Shown: positions 39,758 to 48,778, counted from the stretch's first letter. The stretch is DNA of 64,000 bases from Polynucleobacter sp. MWH-UH25E (GCF_018687095.1 NZ_CP061286.1:744001-808000); one strand, 5' to 3'. The notes: generated from the letters alone by a model not told the origin. Made by a program: numbers and translations.

Positions 39758-41563
39758 TTGGATTTGAGTGCCATTAAAAAATCGAATTCATTAGCTATTG
39801 CTGCGCCAGAGTTGCTAGCAGAGTGGGATTATGAAAAAAACACCATTTCCCCAGCTGATATAGCTGCAGGAAGCCATAAAAAAGTCTTTTGGAAGTGCGC
39901 TTGCGGTAATGGATGGTTGGCGGCGCCACATCAAAGAACAGTAGCTTCTAGAAAGAGGGATGGGAAATACTTAACTGGATGCAAAGAATGTGCTCGTGAA
40001 CGCGGGGCGGAGCAGCTTAAAAAGACAAAATTAGCTAAAGGGGTTTTACTTTTTGACAAATATCCAGATTTATTAGGTGAATGGGATTATCAAAAAAATT
40101 TAATCTCACCAGATCAGGTTACTGAGCACAATAACAATAAATTTTGGTGGAAATGCCGCCTAAATCATTCTTGGCAAGCAACGGCAAGTAATCGTGGGCA
40201 TAACGCTAGCCGATGCCCTGATTGCAACCCTGCTACATCTCGAGCTGAGATTTATCTGTACTCAGAATGCAAGTCTGTCTTTCCCAATGTTTTATGGCGA
40301 TCGAAAATTGATGGCAAGGAGGTTGATATCTACCTGCCTGATCATAAGATTGCTATTGAGTTTGATGGAGAATTTTGGCACAGAGAAAAGACTGTAAAAG
40401 ATCAGCTTAAGTCAGATACATTACATGCCGCCGGAATTAAATTGATCAGAATTAGATCTGCCAAGAATATGCCAGCAGGAGGTATTGATGTAGTTTACCC
40501 AGAAGAAGCGAGGATGAATTATCAAGAGATTGCAAATGCAATGTTTGATGAATTGGCAATATTGGTACCTCTTACAGAAGTAAAGGAGTATGCGAAAAAC
40601 AGGCTGCAGCTATCAAAAAATCTCTATAACGAAATAGTTTCTAATTTGCCCGCTCCTCCCTATGAATTGTCTTTGGCGGCTCAATTTCCTGAGGTCGTAA
40701 AACAATGGGATGTCGAGAAAAATCTCCCGTTAACTCCTGAGTTATTTACAAAAGCCTCTGGATTTAAGATGTGGTGGAAATGTCCTCAAGGACACTCATA
40801 TCAAGCGACTATCAAAAATAAAGTAAGTAACGATAGCGGATGCCCAGATTGCTATAGGGCATTGCAGGCGGAACACGGAAGAATAAAAAAGATTGATGGG
40901 GTTTTTATTCCAGTGCCTAAAAAGCTGGTAGAACCAAGGATATCAAAAGAGAAACGCCCAAATGCAAGAAAATTAAATGCTGCACAGTATGAAGAGAAGG
41001 TTAGAAAATTTAATCCAACCCTTGTAGTTCGCGGGACTTATATTAATAGCGATCAACCTATTGATATTAAATGTATGGCTTGCGGCAACGAGTGGAGTCC
41101 GATAGCCGGATCAATTATTAATAAAGGCGCTCAAGGCTGTCCTAAATGTGCAAGAGGACGCATAGCACTCGCAAATTCAAAGGGCCCAGAAGAGTTTGCG
41201 AAAGAGCTAGCTTTAAAAAATACCAAAGTAAAGCAAATTGGTGCTTATGTTGGCAATAAGCAGAAACTTGAGGTTGAATGTCTGAAATGCGGCAAACATT
41301 GGCTCGCAATAGCCGGTGATTTATTGGCTGGACATGCTTGTATGTCTTGCTATGGCAAAGCTAAGAAGACAAACGAACAATTCATTGATGATTTAAGTAA
41401 GGTTAATTTAATGCTAGAGGTTATCGGAAAATATGAAACCTCAAAAACTCCAATAGAGATTCGATGCAAAGTCTGCTCTCATGTTTGGAGTACGAAACCT
41501 AATTACCTATTATCGGGATCTGGATGCCCGGTATGCGCTAGAAATAAGAAGTTAAGTAAATGA
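39758..41563 (+). CDS. Zinc-ribbon repeat protein with Vsr-like nuclease domain
   Basis: A 601-residue protein. Two DUF4379-type treble-clef repeats (residues ~20-80 and ~98-157, each EWDY...FWWKC...CPDC) precede a restriction-like nuclease domain (~160-240): SRAEIYLYSEC, GKEVDIYLPDHKIAIEFDGEFWH with Asp190 and Glu201 as likely catalytic residues, then LKLIRIR. A third repeat (~305-366) and three CxxC-CxxC zinc ribbons (~437-466, ~508-533, ~570-595) follow. Start is TTG at 39758 with AAGGGG upstream. It is probably a DNA-cutting protein, possibly for defence. Confidence 0.8.
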   Translation: MDLSAIKKSNSLAIAAPELLAEWDYEKNTISPADIAAGSHKKVFWKCACGNGWLAAPHQRTVASRKRDGKYLTGCKECARERGAEQLKKTKLAKGVLLFDKYPDLLGEWDYQKNLISPDQVTEHNNNKFWWKCRLNHSWQATASNRGHNASRCPDCNPATSRAEIYLYSECKSVFPNVLWRSKIDGKEVDIYLPDHKIAIEFDGEFWHREKTVKDQLKSDTLHAAGIKLIRIRSAKNMPAGGIDVVYPEEARMNYQEIANAMFDELAILVPLTEVKEYAKNRLQLSKNLYNEIVSNLPAPPYELSLAAQFPEVVKQWDVEKNLPLTPELFTKASGFKMWWKCPQGHSYQATIKNKVSNDSGCPDCYRALQAEHGRIKKIDGVFIPVPKKLVEPRISKEKRPNARKLNAAQYEEKVRKFNPTLVVRGTYINSDQPIDIKCMACGNEWSPIAGSIINKGAQGCPKCARGRIALANSKGPEEFAKELALKNTKVKQIGAYVGNKQKLEVECLKCGKHWLAIAGDLLAGHACMSCYGKAKKTNEQFIDDLSKVNLMLEVIGKYETSKTPIEIRCKVCSHVWSTKPNYLLSGSGCPVCARNKKLSK

Positions 41564-41642
41564 CCTAGTGATTGCTTCTGCATTTTTCGATGCTTTTATG
41601 AAGTTCTATAAATATGTCGCTGCAGAACAAATTCACCAGTAA

Positions 41643-41885
41643 CTAGTCATGAGCTAGATCAACTTGCATTCTGTAGATAGAAACTATTCTTCCAATTGCG
41701 CCCATATATCCATTGCCACCTCTAATTGAAGATATGTTCCAGTTGCAGCCTAGTTCGTCTATCTCATGCCAATAAGGGAGAGGAACAATAACGGTGGCAT
41801 TATCCTCGCGAATTTCTTGTATGTTGTTTACTTGCTGCTGGAGTTCAGTTTGAATTTGATCGGCAGCTAGAGTTGGTTTGGCCAT
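41643..41885 (-). CDS. Unknown protein, 80 aa
   Basis: A short protein with a helical N-terminus (ADQIQTELQQQVNNIQEIRED) and a C-terminal region ELGCNWNISSIRGGNGYMGAIGRIVSIYRMQVDLAH. No family recognised. It converges on the nuclease gene with an 80-bp gap. The gap 41886-42396 to its right holds only palindrome site 13, minor hairpins and the attachment site. Confidence 0.5.
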   Translation of the reverse strand: MAKPTLAADQIQTELQQQVNNIQEIREDNATVIVPLPYWHEIDELGCNWNISSIRGGNGYMGAIGRIVSIYRMQVDLAHD

Positions 41886-42260
41886 GAATTGTTTCGCATT
41901 TCATATTTTTTAAAAGAATGCTGCGGTAGGCGGAAACGGAAGCTGCCTCAATATCAACTTCTACTTCATAGTCTCCACCTAAGTGGTATGAAGGTTGGCA
42001 GGCTTAACTAACAACTTCCCGCATTACACCTTTCGGCTCCAGCAGTGACTGCCACCATAAGCTGGAAGTCGCTCGCTTTTTCACAAAGCGCCAACTTTTT
42101 GCGTTGTTTCCTTTTAACCCCTTTTAGTTAAGCTACCACGCTGGCAGGCGTGTATTGAGATGGGGCTAACAAAAATTGTGTCATAAACACTCCTAAAATT
42201 AGCCCTAAATGGGCCATCTCATTCTAGCTATCCTTGTTACTAGATTTCAAGGGAAAAACC

Positions 42261-42275
42261 GTCGTTTAAAACGAC
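42261..42275. repeat. Island palindrome site 13 (exact)
   Basis: GTCGTTTAAAACGAC, 121 bp before the intact tRNA; the rightmost copy. Confidence 0.9.
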
Positions 42276-42396
42276 AAACTTTGTGTTCCTGGTGTGTGCC
42301 GTTGATTTACCGTGAAAACACCATTTTTTAAGGGAAGAAGAATCTAGAGGGCTCCAAATAGCTCTTTGGGCTAAATTACGCTAAAATAGCGAGTTC

Positions 42397-42473
42397 GGCG
42401 AATTAGCTCAGTTGGTTAGAGCGACGGAATCATAATCCGCAGGTCCGGGGTTCAAATCCCTGATTCGCCACCA
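42397..42473 (+). tRNA. tRNA-Met (CAU), intact; right attachment site
   Basis: A 77-nt cloverleaf with a 7-bp acceptor stem (GGCGAAT/ATTCGCC), D-arm, anticodon stem CGGA/TCCG with loop ATCATAA (CAU at 34-36), T-arm with loop TTCAAAT and encoded CCA. It lacks initiator features. tRNA-Ile(CAU) with lysidine is an alternative, but the acceptor and D-arm look like elongator Met. Its 5' half is duplicated at 16970 and 25847. Confidence 0.93.
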
Positions 42474-42532
42474 AATCCAAAGGCCATTGCGAATGCAGTG
42501 GCCTTTTTCTTTGACTGTCTTAGTATTGGTCT

Positions 42533-43066
42533 ATGGCTAAATTTTGGAACTTTGTCTTTTTTCAGCTTGGCTGGTTCGCTTGTATCTTGGGCGCAGCAAA
42601 TCAACAGGTTATGTTGGCCGTCCTTCTCACTCTAGCCTACATCGCTTTTCATATCTGGTATCTAGATGAACCTGGGCAATCTCTGCGTCTTTTAAGTAAG
42701 GCATTGGTTTACGGGATTGTGGCTGACAGCGTCTTGGTGCAGCTTGGTTATTTGAATTTTCAGGATTCTTGGCCCACGAGCCATCTTTCTCCCGTATGGA
42801 TGTGGGTTCTATGGGTGCTGGTAGCTACCACTATTAATGGCTCACTCTCTTGGTTACGGGGTAGGCCTATATTAGGGGCTATTTTGGGCAGCATTTGCGG
42901 CCCAATGTCATATGAGGCTGGCATCCGCATGGGGGCTGGATCTTGGGGTTCTGGTAACCAAACGGTCGGCCTAGTACTGGTCGGAGTAGTCTGGGCAATA
43001 GCTATTCCACTCTTTTTCTATTGGGATCGAACCCCAATTGAGCATGGATTAGTGGGAAATCCGTAA
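42533..43066 (+). CDS. DUF2878 membrane protein
   Basis: A 177-residue inner-membrane protein with about six helices (FWNFVFFQLGWFACILGAA, AILGSICGPMSYEAGIRMGA). The latter motif is typical of DUF2878. Function unknown. First core gene after the island, 60 bp downstream of the tRNA. Confidence 0.82.
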   Translation: MAKFWNFVFFQLGWFACILGAANQQVMLAVLLTLAYIAFHIWYLDEPGQSLRLLSKALVYGIVADSVLVQLGYLNFQDSWPTSHLSPVWMWVLWVLVATTINGSLSWLRGRPILGAILGSICGPMSYEAGIRMGAGSWGSGNQTVGLVLVGVVWAIAIPLFFYWDRTPIEHGLVGNP

Positions 43067-43094
43067 ATTCTTTAAAAAAGTCGCTTGCAAAGGA

Positions 43095-43114
43095 TACTGT
43101 TTTTATATACAGTA
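43095..43114 (+). promoter_or_regulatory. LexA-type SOS box upstream of recA
   Basis: TACTGTTTTTATATACAGTA contains CTGT-N8-ACAG with matching flanks, the gammaproteobacterial/betaproteobacterial LexA consensus. It lies 72 bp before the recA start. Confidence 0.85.
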
Positions 43115-43185
43115 ACCCCTAAGTTGTTGGAAAGTAGATAAAACTTCGGGAAATAGCCCAATACAAAGCGAAAAAGGAATAAAAA

Positions 43186-44277
43186 ATGGCCTTGGATGAT
43201 AAAAGAAAGTCAGCCTCTTCAGAGTTTGAAGGCATGAGTGGAGACAAGCAAAAGGCGTTAACAGCAGCTTTAGCGCAAATTGAGAAGCAGTTTGGTAAAG
43301 GCTCAATCATGAGATTGGGCGACGCTGAAATTAGTCAAGATATTCAGGTGGTATCCAGCGGTTCATTAGGTTTAGATATTGCGCTCGGCGTTGGTGGCCT
43401 TGCACGTGGTCGCGTAATTGAAATTTACGGCCCTGAGTCATCCGGTAAAACCACTTTGACTTTGCATGCAATCGCAGAAATGCAAAAGCTGGGTGGTACT
43501 TGCGCATTTATTGACGCTGAACATGCATTGGATGTTCAATACGCCGGAAAGTTAGGTGTTGATGTAAACAATCTGTTGATTTCTCAACCCGATACTGGTG
43601 AGCAGGCTTTGGAAATTGCAGACGCATTAGTCCGTTCTGGTTCGATTGATTTAATCGTAGTTGACTCAGTTGCTGCATTGGTTCCAAAGGCTGAGATTGA
43701 AGGCGATATGGGCGATTCATTGCCAGGTTTGCAAGCGCGTTTGATGAGTCAAGCACTGCGCAAATTAACTGGCGCAATTAAGCGCACCAACACAACAGTC
43801 ATCTTCATTAACCAGATTCGTATGAAGATTGGTGTGATGTTCGGTTCTCCAGAAACAACTACTGGCGGTAACGCTTTGAAGTTCTATGCCTCTATGCGTT
43901 TAGATATCCGTCGTATCGGAAGCATCAAGAAGGGCGATGAAGTTGTTGGTAATGAAACCCGTGTGAAAGTTGTAAAGAATAAGGTTTCTCCGCCTTTCCG
44001 CGAAGCCATTTTTGACATCATGTATGGCGCTGGTATCTCAAGAGAAGGCGAGATTATTGATATGGGTGTTGAAGCCGATATCGTTGAAAAATCAGGCTCT
44101 TGGTATAGCTATAACGGCGACCGCATCGGTCAAGGTAAAGACAATGTGCGTGAATTCTTGAAAGAGAATCCAGAAATCGCTAAAGACATCGAAGCAAAAA
44201 TCCGCGAGAAATTAGGTGTTAAAGCTGGATCTGCTGTAGTGACAGATGTTCTAAGCGAGGAAGAGGAAGTCGAATAA
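43186..44277 (+). CDS. recA: Recombinase RecA
   Basis: A 363-residue RecA. Walker A GPESSGKT (near residue 82), Walker B LIVVDSVAAL, L1/L2 loops and an acidic C-terminal tail (SEEEEVE) are present. It polymerises on single-stranded DNA for homologous recombination and SOS activation. Regulated by the SOS box upstream. A long leader of ~70 bp precedes the ATG. recX follows by 16 bp. Confidence 0.98.
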   Translation: MALDDKRKSASSEFEGMSGDKQKALTAALAQIEKQFGKGSIMRLGDAEISQDIQVVSSGSLGLDIALGVGGLARGRVIEIYGPESSGKTTLTLHAIAEMQKLGGTCAFIDAEHALDVQYAGKLGVDVNNLLISQPDTGEQALEIADALVRSGSIDLIVVDSVAALVPKAEIEGDMGDSLPGLQARLMSQALRKLTGAIKRTNTTVIFINQIRMKIGVMFGSPETTTGGNALKFYASMRLDIRRIGSIKKGDEVVGNETRVKVVKNKVSPPFREAIFDIMYGAGISREGEIIDMGVEADIVEKSGSWYSYNGDRIGQGKDNVREFLKENPEIAKDIEAKIREKLGVKAGSAVVTDVLSEEEEVE

Positions 44278-44293
44278 TTAAGTTAATGATTCA

Positions 44294-44806
44294 ATGACAG
44301 AAGTCAGTAACAAAAAGCATAAACAAAGCCCGAGTCTCAAAGCTCGGGCTTTGCGTCTTTTGTCCTTACGAGAATACAGTCGCAAAAGTTTGGCGGCAAA
44401 GCTTGTTGAATCTGAGGCACGTTGGGCAAAGTTGACTGAAGCGGAATCAACTTCAGAAGCAAGCGCTTTGAGCATTGAGGCAGTTCTTGATGATTTTGAG
44501 GCTCGAGGTTGGTTATCAGATGAGCGTTTTGCGGAAGCGCTGGTTCGGCGTCGCAGCGAACGTTATGGCGCTCGCAAAATTCAGGAAGACCTCCAAAGAG
44601 CAGGTGTAGATACCCAACAGTCAGCCAAACTCCTGGCAGATTTGAGGGAGACTGAGTTTGAGCGAGCGTATGAGCTTTGGTCAAAAAAATATGGGGTAAA
44701 AGCTCAAGACCAGAAGGAGCGTGCAAGGCAATATCGCTTCTTGGCCAGCAAGGGATTTGGCCTAGATGTGGTTGCAAAGATTATTGGTGGCCAGACCCCC
44801 GATTAG
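44294..44806 (+). CDS. recX: Regulatory protein RecX
   Basis: A 170-residue all-helical protein: KARALRLLSLREYSRKSLAAKL near the start, GWLSDERFAEALVRRRSERYGARKIQEDLQRAGV in the middle and ARQYRFLASKGFGLDVVAKII at the end are the three RecX helical repeats. It inhibits RecA filament extension. Follows recA closely and is probably cotranscribed. Confidence 0.92.
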   Translation: MTEVSNKKHKQSPSLKARALRLLSLREYSRKSLAAKLVESEARWAKLTEAESTSEASALSIEAVLDDFEARGWLSDERFAEALVRRRSERYGARKIQEDLQRAGVDTQQSAKLLADLRETEFERAYELWSKKYGVKAQDQKERARQYRFLASKGFGLDVVAKIIGGQTPD

Positions 44807-44992
44807 GGCAATTACGGATCCGAAAACCCTATTTGCGGCATTGCAACATGATAGACTTAGAGAGTCGGTCAAGCCGTTCGCATTTATTCAAAAATTGGCT
44901 AATTTAGCTATTCCTGAGTAAGTATGGGATTTTGGCGACATTGTTTTTAAATCCTCATCACTTGCTAAAAAAGATACCGTTTCGGAGTAATT

Positions 44993-46162
44993 ATGAAAAT
45001 TCACGAGTACCAAGGCAAAGAACTTCTGCGCCAATTTAATGTGCCTGTTCCAAACGGCATTCCTGCGTTTAGTGTTGATGAGGCGGTAAAAGCCGCAGAA
45101 AAACTAGGTGGCCCTGTATGGGTTGTGAAGGCACAGATTCATGCTGGTGGACGCGGTAAGGGTGGTGGCGTGAAGTTGGCTAAGAGCATGGATGAAGTGA
45201 AGAAATACGCTTCTGAAATCTTGGGTATGCAACTTAAGACACACCAAACTGGCCCAGAAGGTCAAAAAGTAAATCGTCTTTTGATCGAAGATGGGGCAGA
45301 TATTAAAAAAGAGTATTACTTCAGTATCGTTACAGACCGTGCGACACAAAAGAATGTGATCATGGCTTCTAGCGAAGGCGGCATGGATATTGAGGAAGTG
45401 GCTGAGTCACATCCAGAAAAAATTATTAAAGTGTTTATTGATCCATTGGTCGGGTTGACTGATGCAGATTGCGACATTGTGGCAAAAGGAATTGGTGTTC
45501 CTGAGGCCTCTATTCCAATGGCACGCGATGTGTTCAAGAATTTGTACAAGACCTATTGGGATACCGATGCATCTTTAGTAGAGATCAACCCATTGATCCT
45601 TGAAGGCAATGGCAAGATCAAGGCTTTGGATGCTAAGTTCAACTTCGATCCAAATGCATTGTTCCGTCATCCAGAAATTGTGGCATATCGCGATATTGAT
45701 GAAGAAGATGCTGCGGAAATTGAAGCGTCTAAATTTGATCTTGCTTACATCTCCTTAGATGGAAATATTGGTTGCTTAGTGAATGGTGCAGGTTTAGCGA
45801 TGGCAACGATGGATACCATTAAGTTATTTGGTGGTGAGCCAGCAAACTTCTTGGACGTTGGTGGCGGCGCTACTGCAGAGAAGGTAACTGAAGCATTCAA
45901 AATCATGTTGAAAAACAAGAGCGTTGAAGCCATTTTGGTCAACATCTTTGGTGGAATCATGCGTTGTGATGTGATTGCTGATGGTGTTGTTACAGCATGT
46001 AAAGCGGTAAACCTCACAGTACCTTTGGTGGTCCGCATGAAGGGTACAAACGAAGAGCTCGGCAAGAAGATTCTTGCTGATTCAGGTTTGCCAATTATTA
46101 GTGCCGACTCAATGGCCGAAGCTGCTACTAAGGTAGTTGCTGCTGTTGCTAAAAACAAATAA
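44993..46162 (+). CDS. sucC: Succinyl-CoA synthetase, beta subunit
   Basis: A 389-residue ADP-forming beta chain, starting MKIHEYQGKELLRQFNVPVP. The N-terminal ATP-grasp domain contains QIHAGGRGKGGGVKLA, and the C-terminal CoA-ligase domain contains VNIFGGIMRCDVIADGV. It works with SucD in the TCA cycle (succinyl-CoA to succinate with ATP formation). A GGAG-type ribosome binding site precedes. sucD follows by 15 bp. Confidence 0.97.
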   Translation: MKIHEYQGKELLRQFNVPVPNGIPAFSVDEAVKAAEKLGGPVWVVKAQIHAGGRGKGGGVKLAKSMDEVKKYASEILGMQLKTHQTGPEGQKVNRLLIEDGADIKKEYYFSIVTDRATQKNVIMASSEGGMDIEEVAESHPEKIIKVFIDPLVGLTDADCDIVAKGIGVPEASIPMARDVFKNLYKTYWDTDASLVEINPLILEGNGKIKALDAKFNFDPNALFRHPEIVAYRDIDEEDAAEIEASKFDLAYISLDGNIGCLVNGAGLAMATMDTIKLFGGEPANFLDVGGGATAEKVTEAFKIMLKNKSVEAILVNIFGGIMRCDVIADGVVTACKAVNLTVPLVVRMKGTNEELGKKILADSGLPIISADSMAEAATKVVAAVAKNK

Positions 46163-46177
46163 TCCAGGAATTTCAAT

Positions 46178-47071
46178 ATGTCTATTTTGATTAATAAAAA
46201 CACCAAAGTCATTACACAAGGTATTACTGGTAAGACCGGTCAGTTTCATACTGAAAAATGTCAGGAATACGCAAACGGTAAAAACTGTTTTGTTGCTGGC
46301 GTGAATCCGAAAAAAGCTGGCGAATCTATTTTTGATATTCCAATTTATGCAACAGTAAAAGAAGCTGCTCAGCAAACAGGGGCAACAACCTCAGTTATTT
46401 ATGTTCCGCCTCCTGGTGCAGCTGCTGCGATTTGGGAAGCCGTTGATGCTGACCTTGATTTTGTTATCTGCATTACAGAAGGCATTCCAGTGCGCGACAT
46501 GCTTGAAGTACGCAACAAGATGAAGGCTAAAGAAGCAAAGGGCGGCAAAAAGACTTTATTGCTTGGTCCTAACTGCCCAGGAATTATTACTCCTGATGAA
46601 ATCAAAATCGGTATCATGCCTGGCCATATTCACAAGAAGGGCCGCATTGGTGTTGTAAGCCGTTCTGGTACTTTGACATACGAAGCCGTAGGTCAATTAA
46701 CTGCAATTGGCTTAGGTCAATCTACAGCCGTTGGTATTGGTGGTGATCCAATCAATGGTCTTAAGCATATTGATGTGATGCGTATGTTCAACGAAGATCC
46801 AGAGACTGATGCTGTCATCATGATCGGTGAAATCGGTGGTCCAGATGAAGCTGAAGCAGCGCGCTGGTGTAAAGAAAACATGAAGAAGCCTGTAGTTGGC
46901 TTCATTGCTGGTGTTACTGCTCCTCCAGGCAAACGTATGGGTCATGCAGGCGCATTGATTTCTGGTGGTGCAGATACCGCTGATGCCAAGCTCGCTGTAA
47001 TGGAAGAGTGTGGCTTCAAGGTAACTAAGAACCCATCCGAGATGGCTGCGCTATTGAAGGCAATGTTGTAA
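46178..47071 (+). CDS. sucD: Succinyl-CoA synthetase, alpha subunit
   Basis: A 297-residue CoA-binding alpha chain. VITQGITGKTGQFHTEKC, GPNCPGIITP and the active-site histidine region GKRMGHAGALISGG (phospho-His) are all present. It forms the heterodimer or heterotetramer with SucC and binds CoA. A terminator follows. Confidence 0.98.
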   Translation: MSILINKNTKVITQGITGKTGQFHTEKCQEYANGKNCFVAGVNPKKAGESIFDIPIYATVKEAAQQTGATTSVIYVPPPGAAAAIWEAVDADLDFVICITEGIPVRDMLEVRNKMKAKEAKGGKKTLLLGPNCPGIITPDEIKIGIMPGHIHKKGRIGVVSRSGTLTYEAVGQLTAIGLGQSTAVGIGGDPINGLKHIDVMRMFNEDPETDAVIMIGEIGGPDEAEAARWCKENMKKPVVGFIAGVTAPPGKRMGHAGALISGGADTADAKLAVMEECGFKVTKNPSEMAALLKAML

Positions 47072-47076
47072 TTAGA

Positions 47077-47106
47077 AAAGGGCGCTGCAAAAACGGCGCC
47101 CTTTTT
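47077..47106 (+). terminator. Rho-independent terminator after sucCD
   Basis: AAAGGGCGC (47077-47085) and GCGCCCTTT (47096-47104) with a 10-nt loop, followed by TT. Confidence 0.88.
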
Positions 47107-47157
47107 GTAGTATTCGAAGTGTTGTAAATAAAAAGATAAATACAGTAGGGAGACGCA

Positions 47158-47865
47158 ATGGATTTTTCAGCATTTTCAGGCCCAGCGTTTTGGGCTGCAC
47201 TTCTATCAATCATTGTTGCCAATATCTTGTTATCAGGAGATAACGCGGTAGTGATCGCTTTGGCATCTCGTAACTTGCCCGTCCATCAGCAAAAGAAAGC
47301 GATTTTTTGGGGTAGCGCCGCTGCGATTATTTTGCGCGTTGTGTTAACTGTGACCGCAGTCCAGTTATTAACCTTACCCTATCTAAAGATTATCGGCGCG
47401 ATTCTATTGGTGTATATCGGGGTTCAATTATTAGCTGATAGTGACGATGAAGGAGAGATGGAGGGTAGTTCCAATATCTGGGGAGCTATTCGTACCATTC
47501 TGGTTGCTGATTTGGTAATGAGTTTAGATAACGTGCTTGCTGTTGCTGCCGCTGCACAAAAAGGGCCAGAAGAAACTCGGTTGGCTTTGCTCATCATTGG
47601 CCTTGGTTTATCTATTCCTTTGATTATTTTTGGCAGCACAATGTTATTAAAAGTAATGGATCGCTTTCCGATCATTATTACTTTAGGTGCTGGCTTATTG
47701 GGCCTTTTGGCGGGCGGTATGTTAGTGGAAGATCCTGCAATTAAAGAGTCAATGCAGGCTGCATTCGAGGATGCCCATATGATTTTTGAGGGCATTGGTG
47801 TGGCGATTGTTATTCTGCTAGGCTCATACTTGAAGAAAAAAAATGCCAGTAAAGAGGCTAAATAA
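47158..47865 (+). CDS. TerC family integral membrane protein (YjbE-like)
   Basis: A 235-residue protein with seven predicted helices. The twin motifs LSGDNAVVIALASRN and MSLDNVLAVAAAAQ carry the conserved Asp-Asn pairs of TerC proteins, thought to bind metal ions. YjbE-type members export manganese in other bacteria; this role is inferred. No yybP-ykoY riboswitch is evident in the 86-bp gap upstream. Confidence 0.88.
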   Translation: MDFSAFSGPAFWAALLSIIVANILLSGDNAVVIALASRNLPVHQQKKAIFWGSAAAIILRVVLTVTAVQLLTLPYLKIIGAILLVYIGVQLLADSDDEGEMEGSSNIWGAIRTILVADLVMSLDNVLAVAAAAQKGPEETRLALLIIGLGLSIPLIIFGSTMLLKVMDRFPIIITLGAGLLGLLAGGMLVEDPAIKESMQAAFEDAHMIFEGIGVAIVILLGSYLKKKNASKEAK

Positions 47866-47922
47866 GGCGCTAAAAAAGCGCTAAACAAAGCGTAATTTAT
47901 TTCTGAGTAAAAAATCAAAATT

Positions 47923-47950
47923 AGCCGGCTTCTATAGCCGGCTTTTTTAT
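47923..47950 (+). terminator. Rho-independent terminator after TerC gene
   Basis: AGCCGGCT (47923-47930), loop TCTAT, AGCCGGCT (47936-47943), then TTTTTAT. Confidence 0.9.
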
Positions 47951-48018
47951 TTTCTTTTACCTTGTTCAAAGGAGGTATAGACTGGAATATGAGGTATTTG
48001 ACCTCAGGAGTAGAAGAT

Positions 48019-48537
48019 ATGAAAACAAGTCCTCAAGCAATTCAAGAAGTAAAAGATCAACGCGAAGCTGGATTTACGTTGATTGAAGTGATGGTTGTGG
48101 TGGCCATTATTGGCATCTTGGTAGCGGTAGCGGTGCCGCAATATCAAGACTATATTGCTCGAACTCGTGTCGTAGAGGGAATGAATCTATCGTCAAGCGC
48201 CAAGCTCGCTGTAACAGAAGCATTTGCTAGTCGCGGCACTGTTCCAATGGATGAAGCTACTCATGGCTCATTTACATTTACGCCCACTCGCAGCGTAAAG
48301 TTAATTGAAATTACTCCATCAGGGGCTATTGCAATTGACTACCAGGTTAGCGTTGCGCCAGAGGGTAAAAATACCTTGCATCTGGTGCCCACCAATGAGC
48401 CGGATGCGAATTCACCGAAACCAATTGATTTATCTATGCCAGAAGGTGCAACTTGGGCTGGTGGCTGGTCTTGTAGATCTACTCAAACCAATTTAATTCC
48501 GCAGCTATTGCCTTCTGAGTGCAGAATCAGTAAGTAA
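48019..48537 (+). CDS. pilA: Type IV pilin-like protein (major pilin candidate)
   Basis: The start at 48019 with AGGAG 8 bp upstream gives 172 residues with an 18-residue leader ending in the prepilin peptidase site (EAG, then FTLIEVMVVVAIIGILVAVAV). Glu5 of the mature chain is present. The C-terminus carries a disulfide pair (SCRSTQ...PSECRI), as in type IVa pilins. An upstream ATG at 47962 or 47989 would give an implausible long leader. No other pil genes lie nearby. Assembly into pili is inferred. Confidence 0.85.
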   Translation: MKTSPQAIQEVKDQREAGFTLIEVMVVVAIIGILVAVAVPQYQDYIARTRVVEGMNLSSSAKLAVTEAFASRGTVPMDEATHGSFTFTPTRSVKLIEITPSGAIAIDYQVSVAPEGKNTLHLVPTNEPDANSPKPIDLSMPEGATWAGGWSCRSTQTNLIPQLLPSECRISK

Positions 48538-48778
48538 GTCTTAAGAGTGTATGAGCCACTAGTTAAGTGGTTCATACCTATGACTTGATTAGGCTTTCCG
48601 TTCAGTAGGTCGCCACCAACCTAAAGTTATTTCTCTGCGTCTAACACGTTGTTTTATTGGGAATTAATGGCACTTTATATAAGTAAAACCTTGCTCTTAA
48701 AGCACGTTTTTGGAATAATCTTGCTTGCCAAAAATTACCTTAAACGCCGTTAAATGACGGCATTTCTTAATAAAAACA

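Noticed and set aside
39758..41563. A restriction-modification system
   Set aside because: A nuclease domain is present but no methyltransferase or specificity gene is near.
42128..42184. An 18-codon minus-strand ORF with a good AGGAG site near the right end
   Set aside because: The Shine-Dalgarno spacing is good, but the peptide is too short to support without expression data. It may be a leader or a remnant.
17188..42275. The dispersed palindromes as a CRISPR array
   Set aside because: Copies are 0.5-5 kb apart, only 15 bp long and have no regular spacers or cas genes.
16970..42473. IS elements or transposons driving the island
   Set aside because: No transposase gene or terminal inverted repeats with target duplications were found; the only recombinases are tyrosine recombinases.
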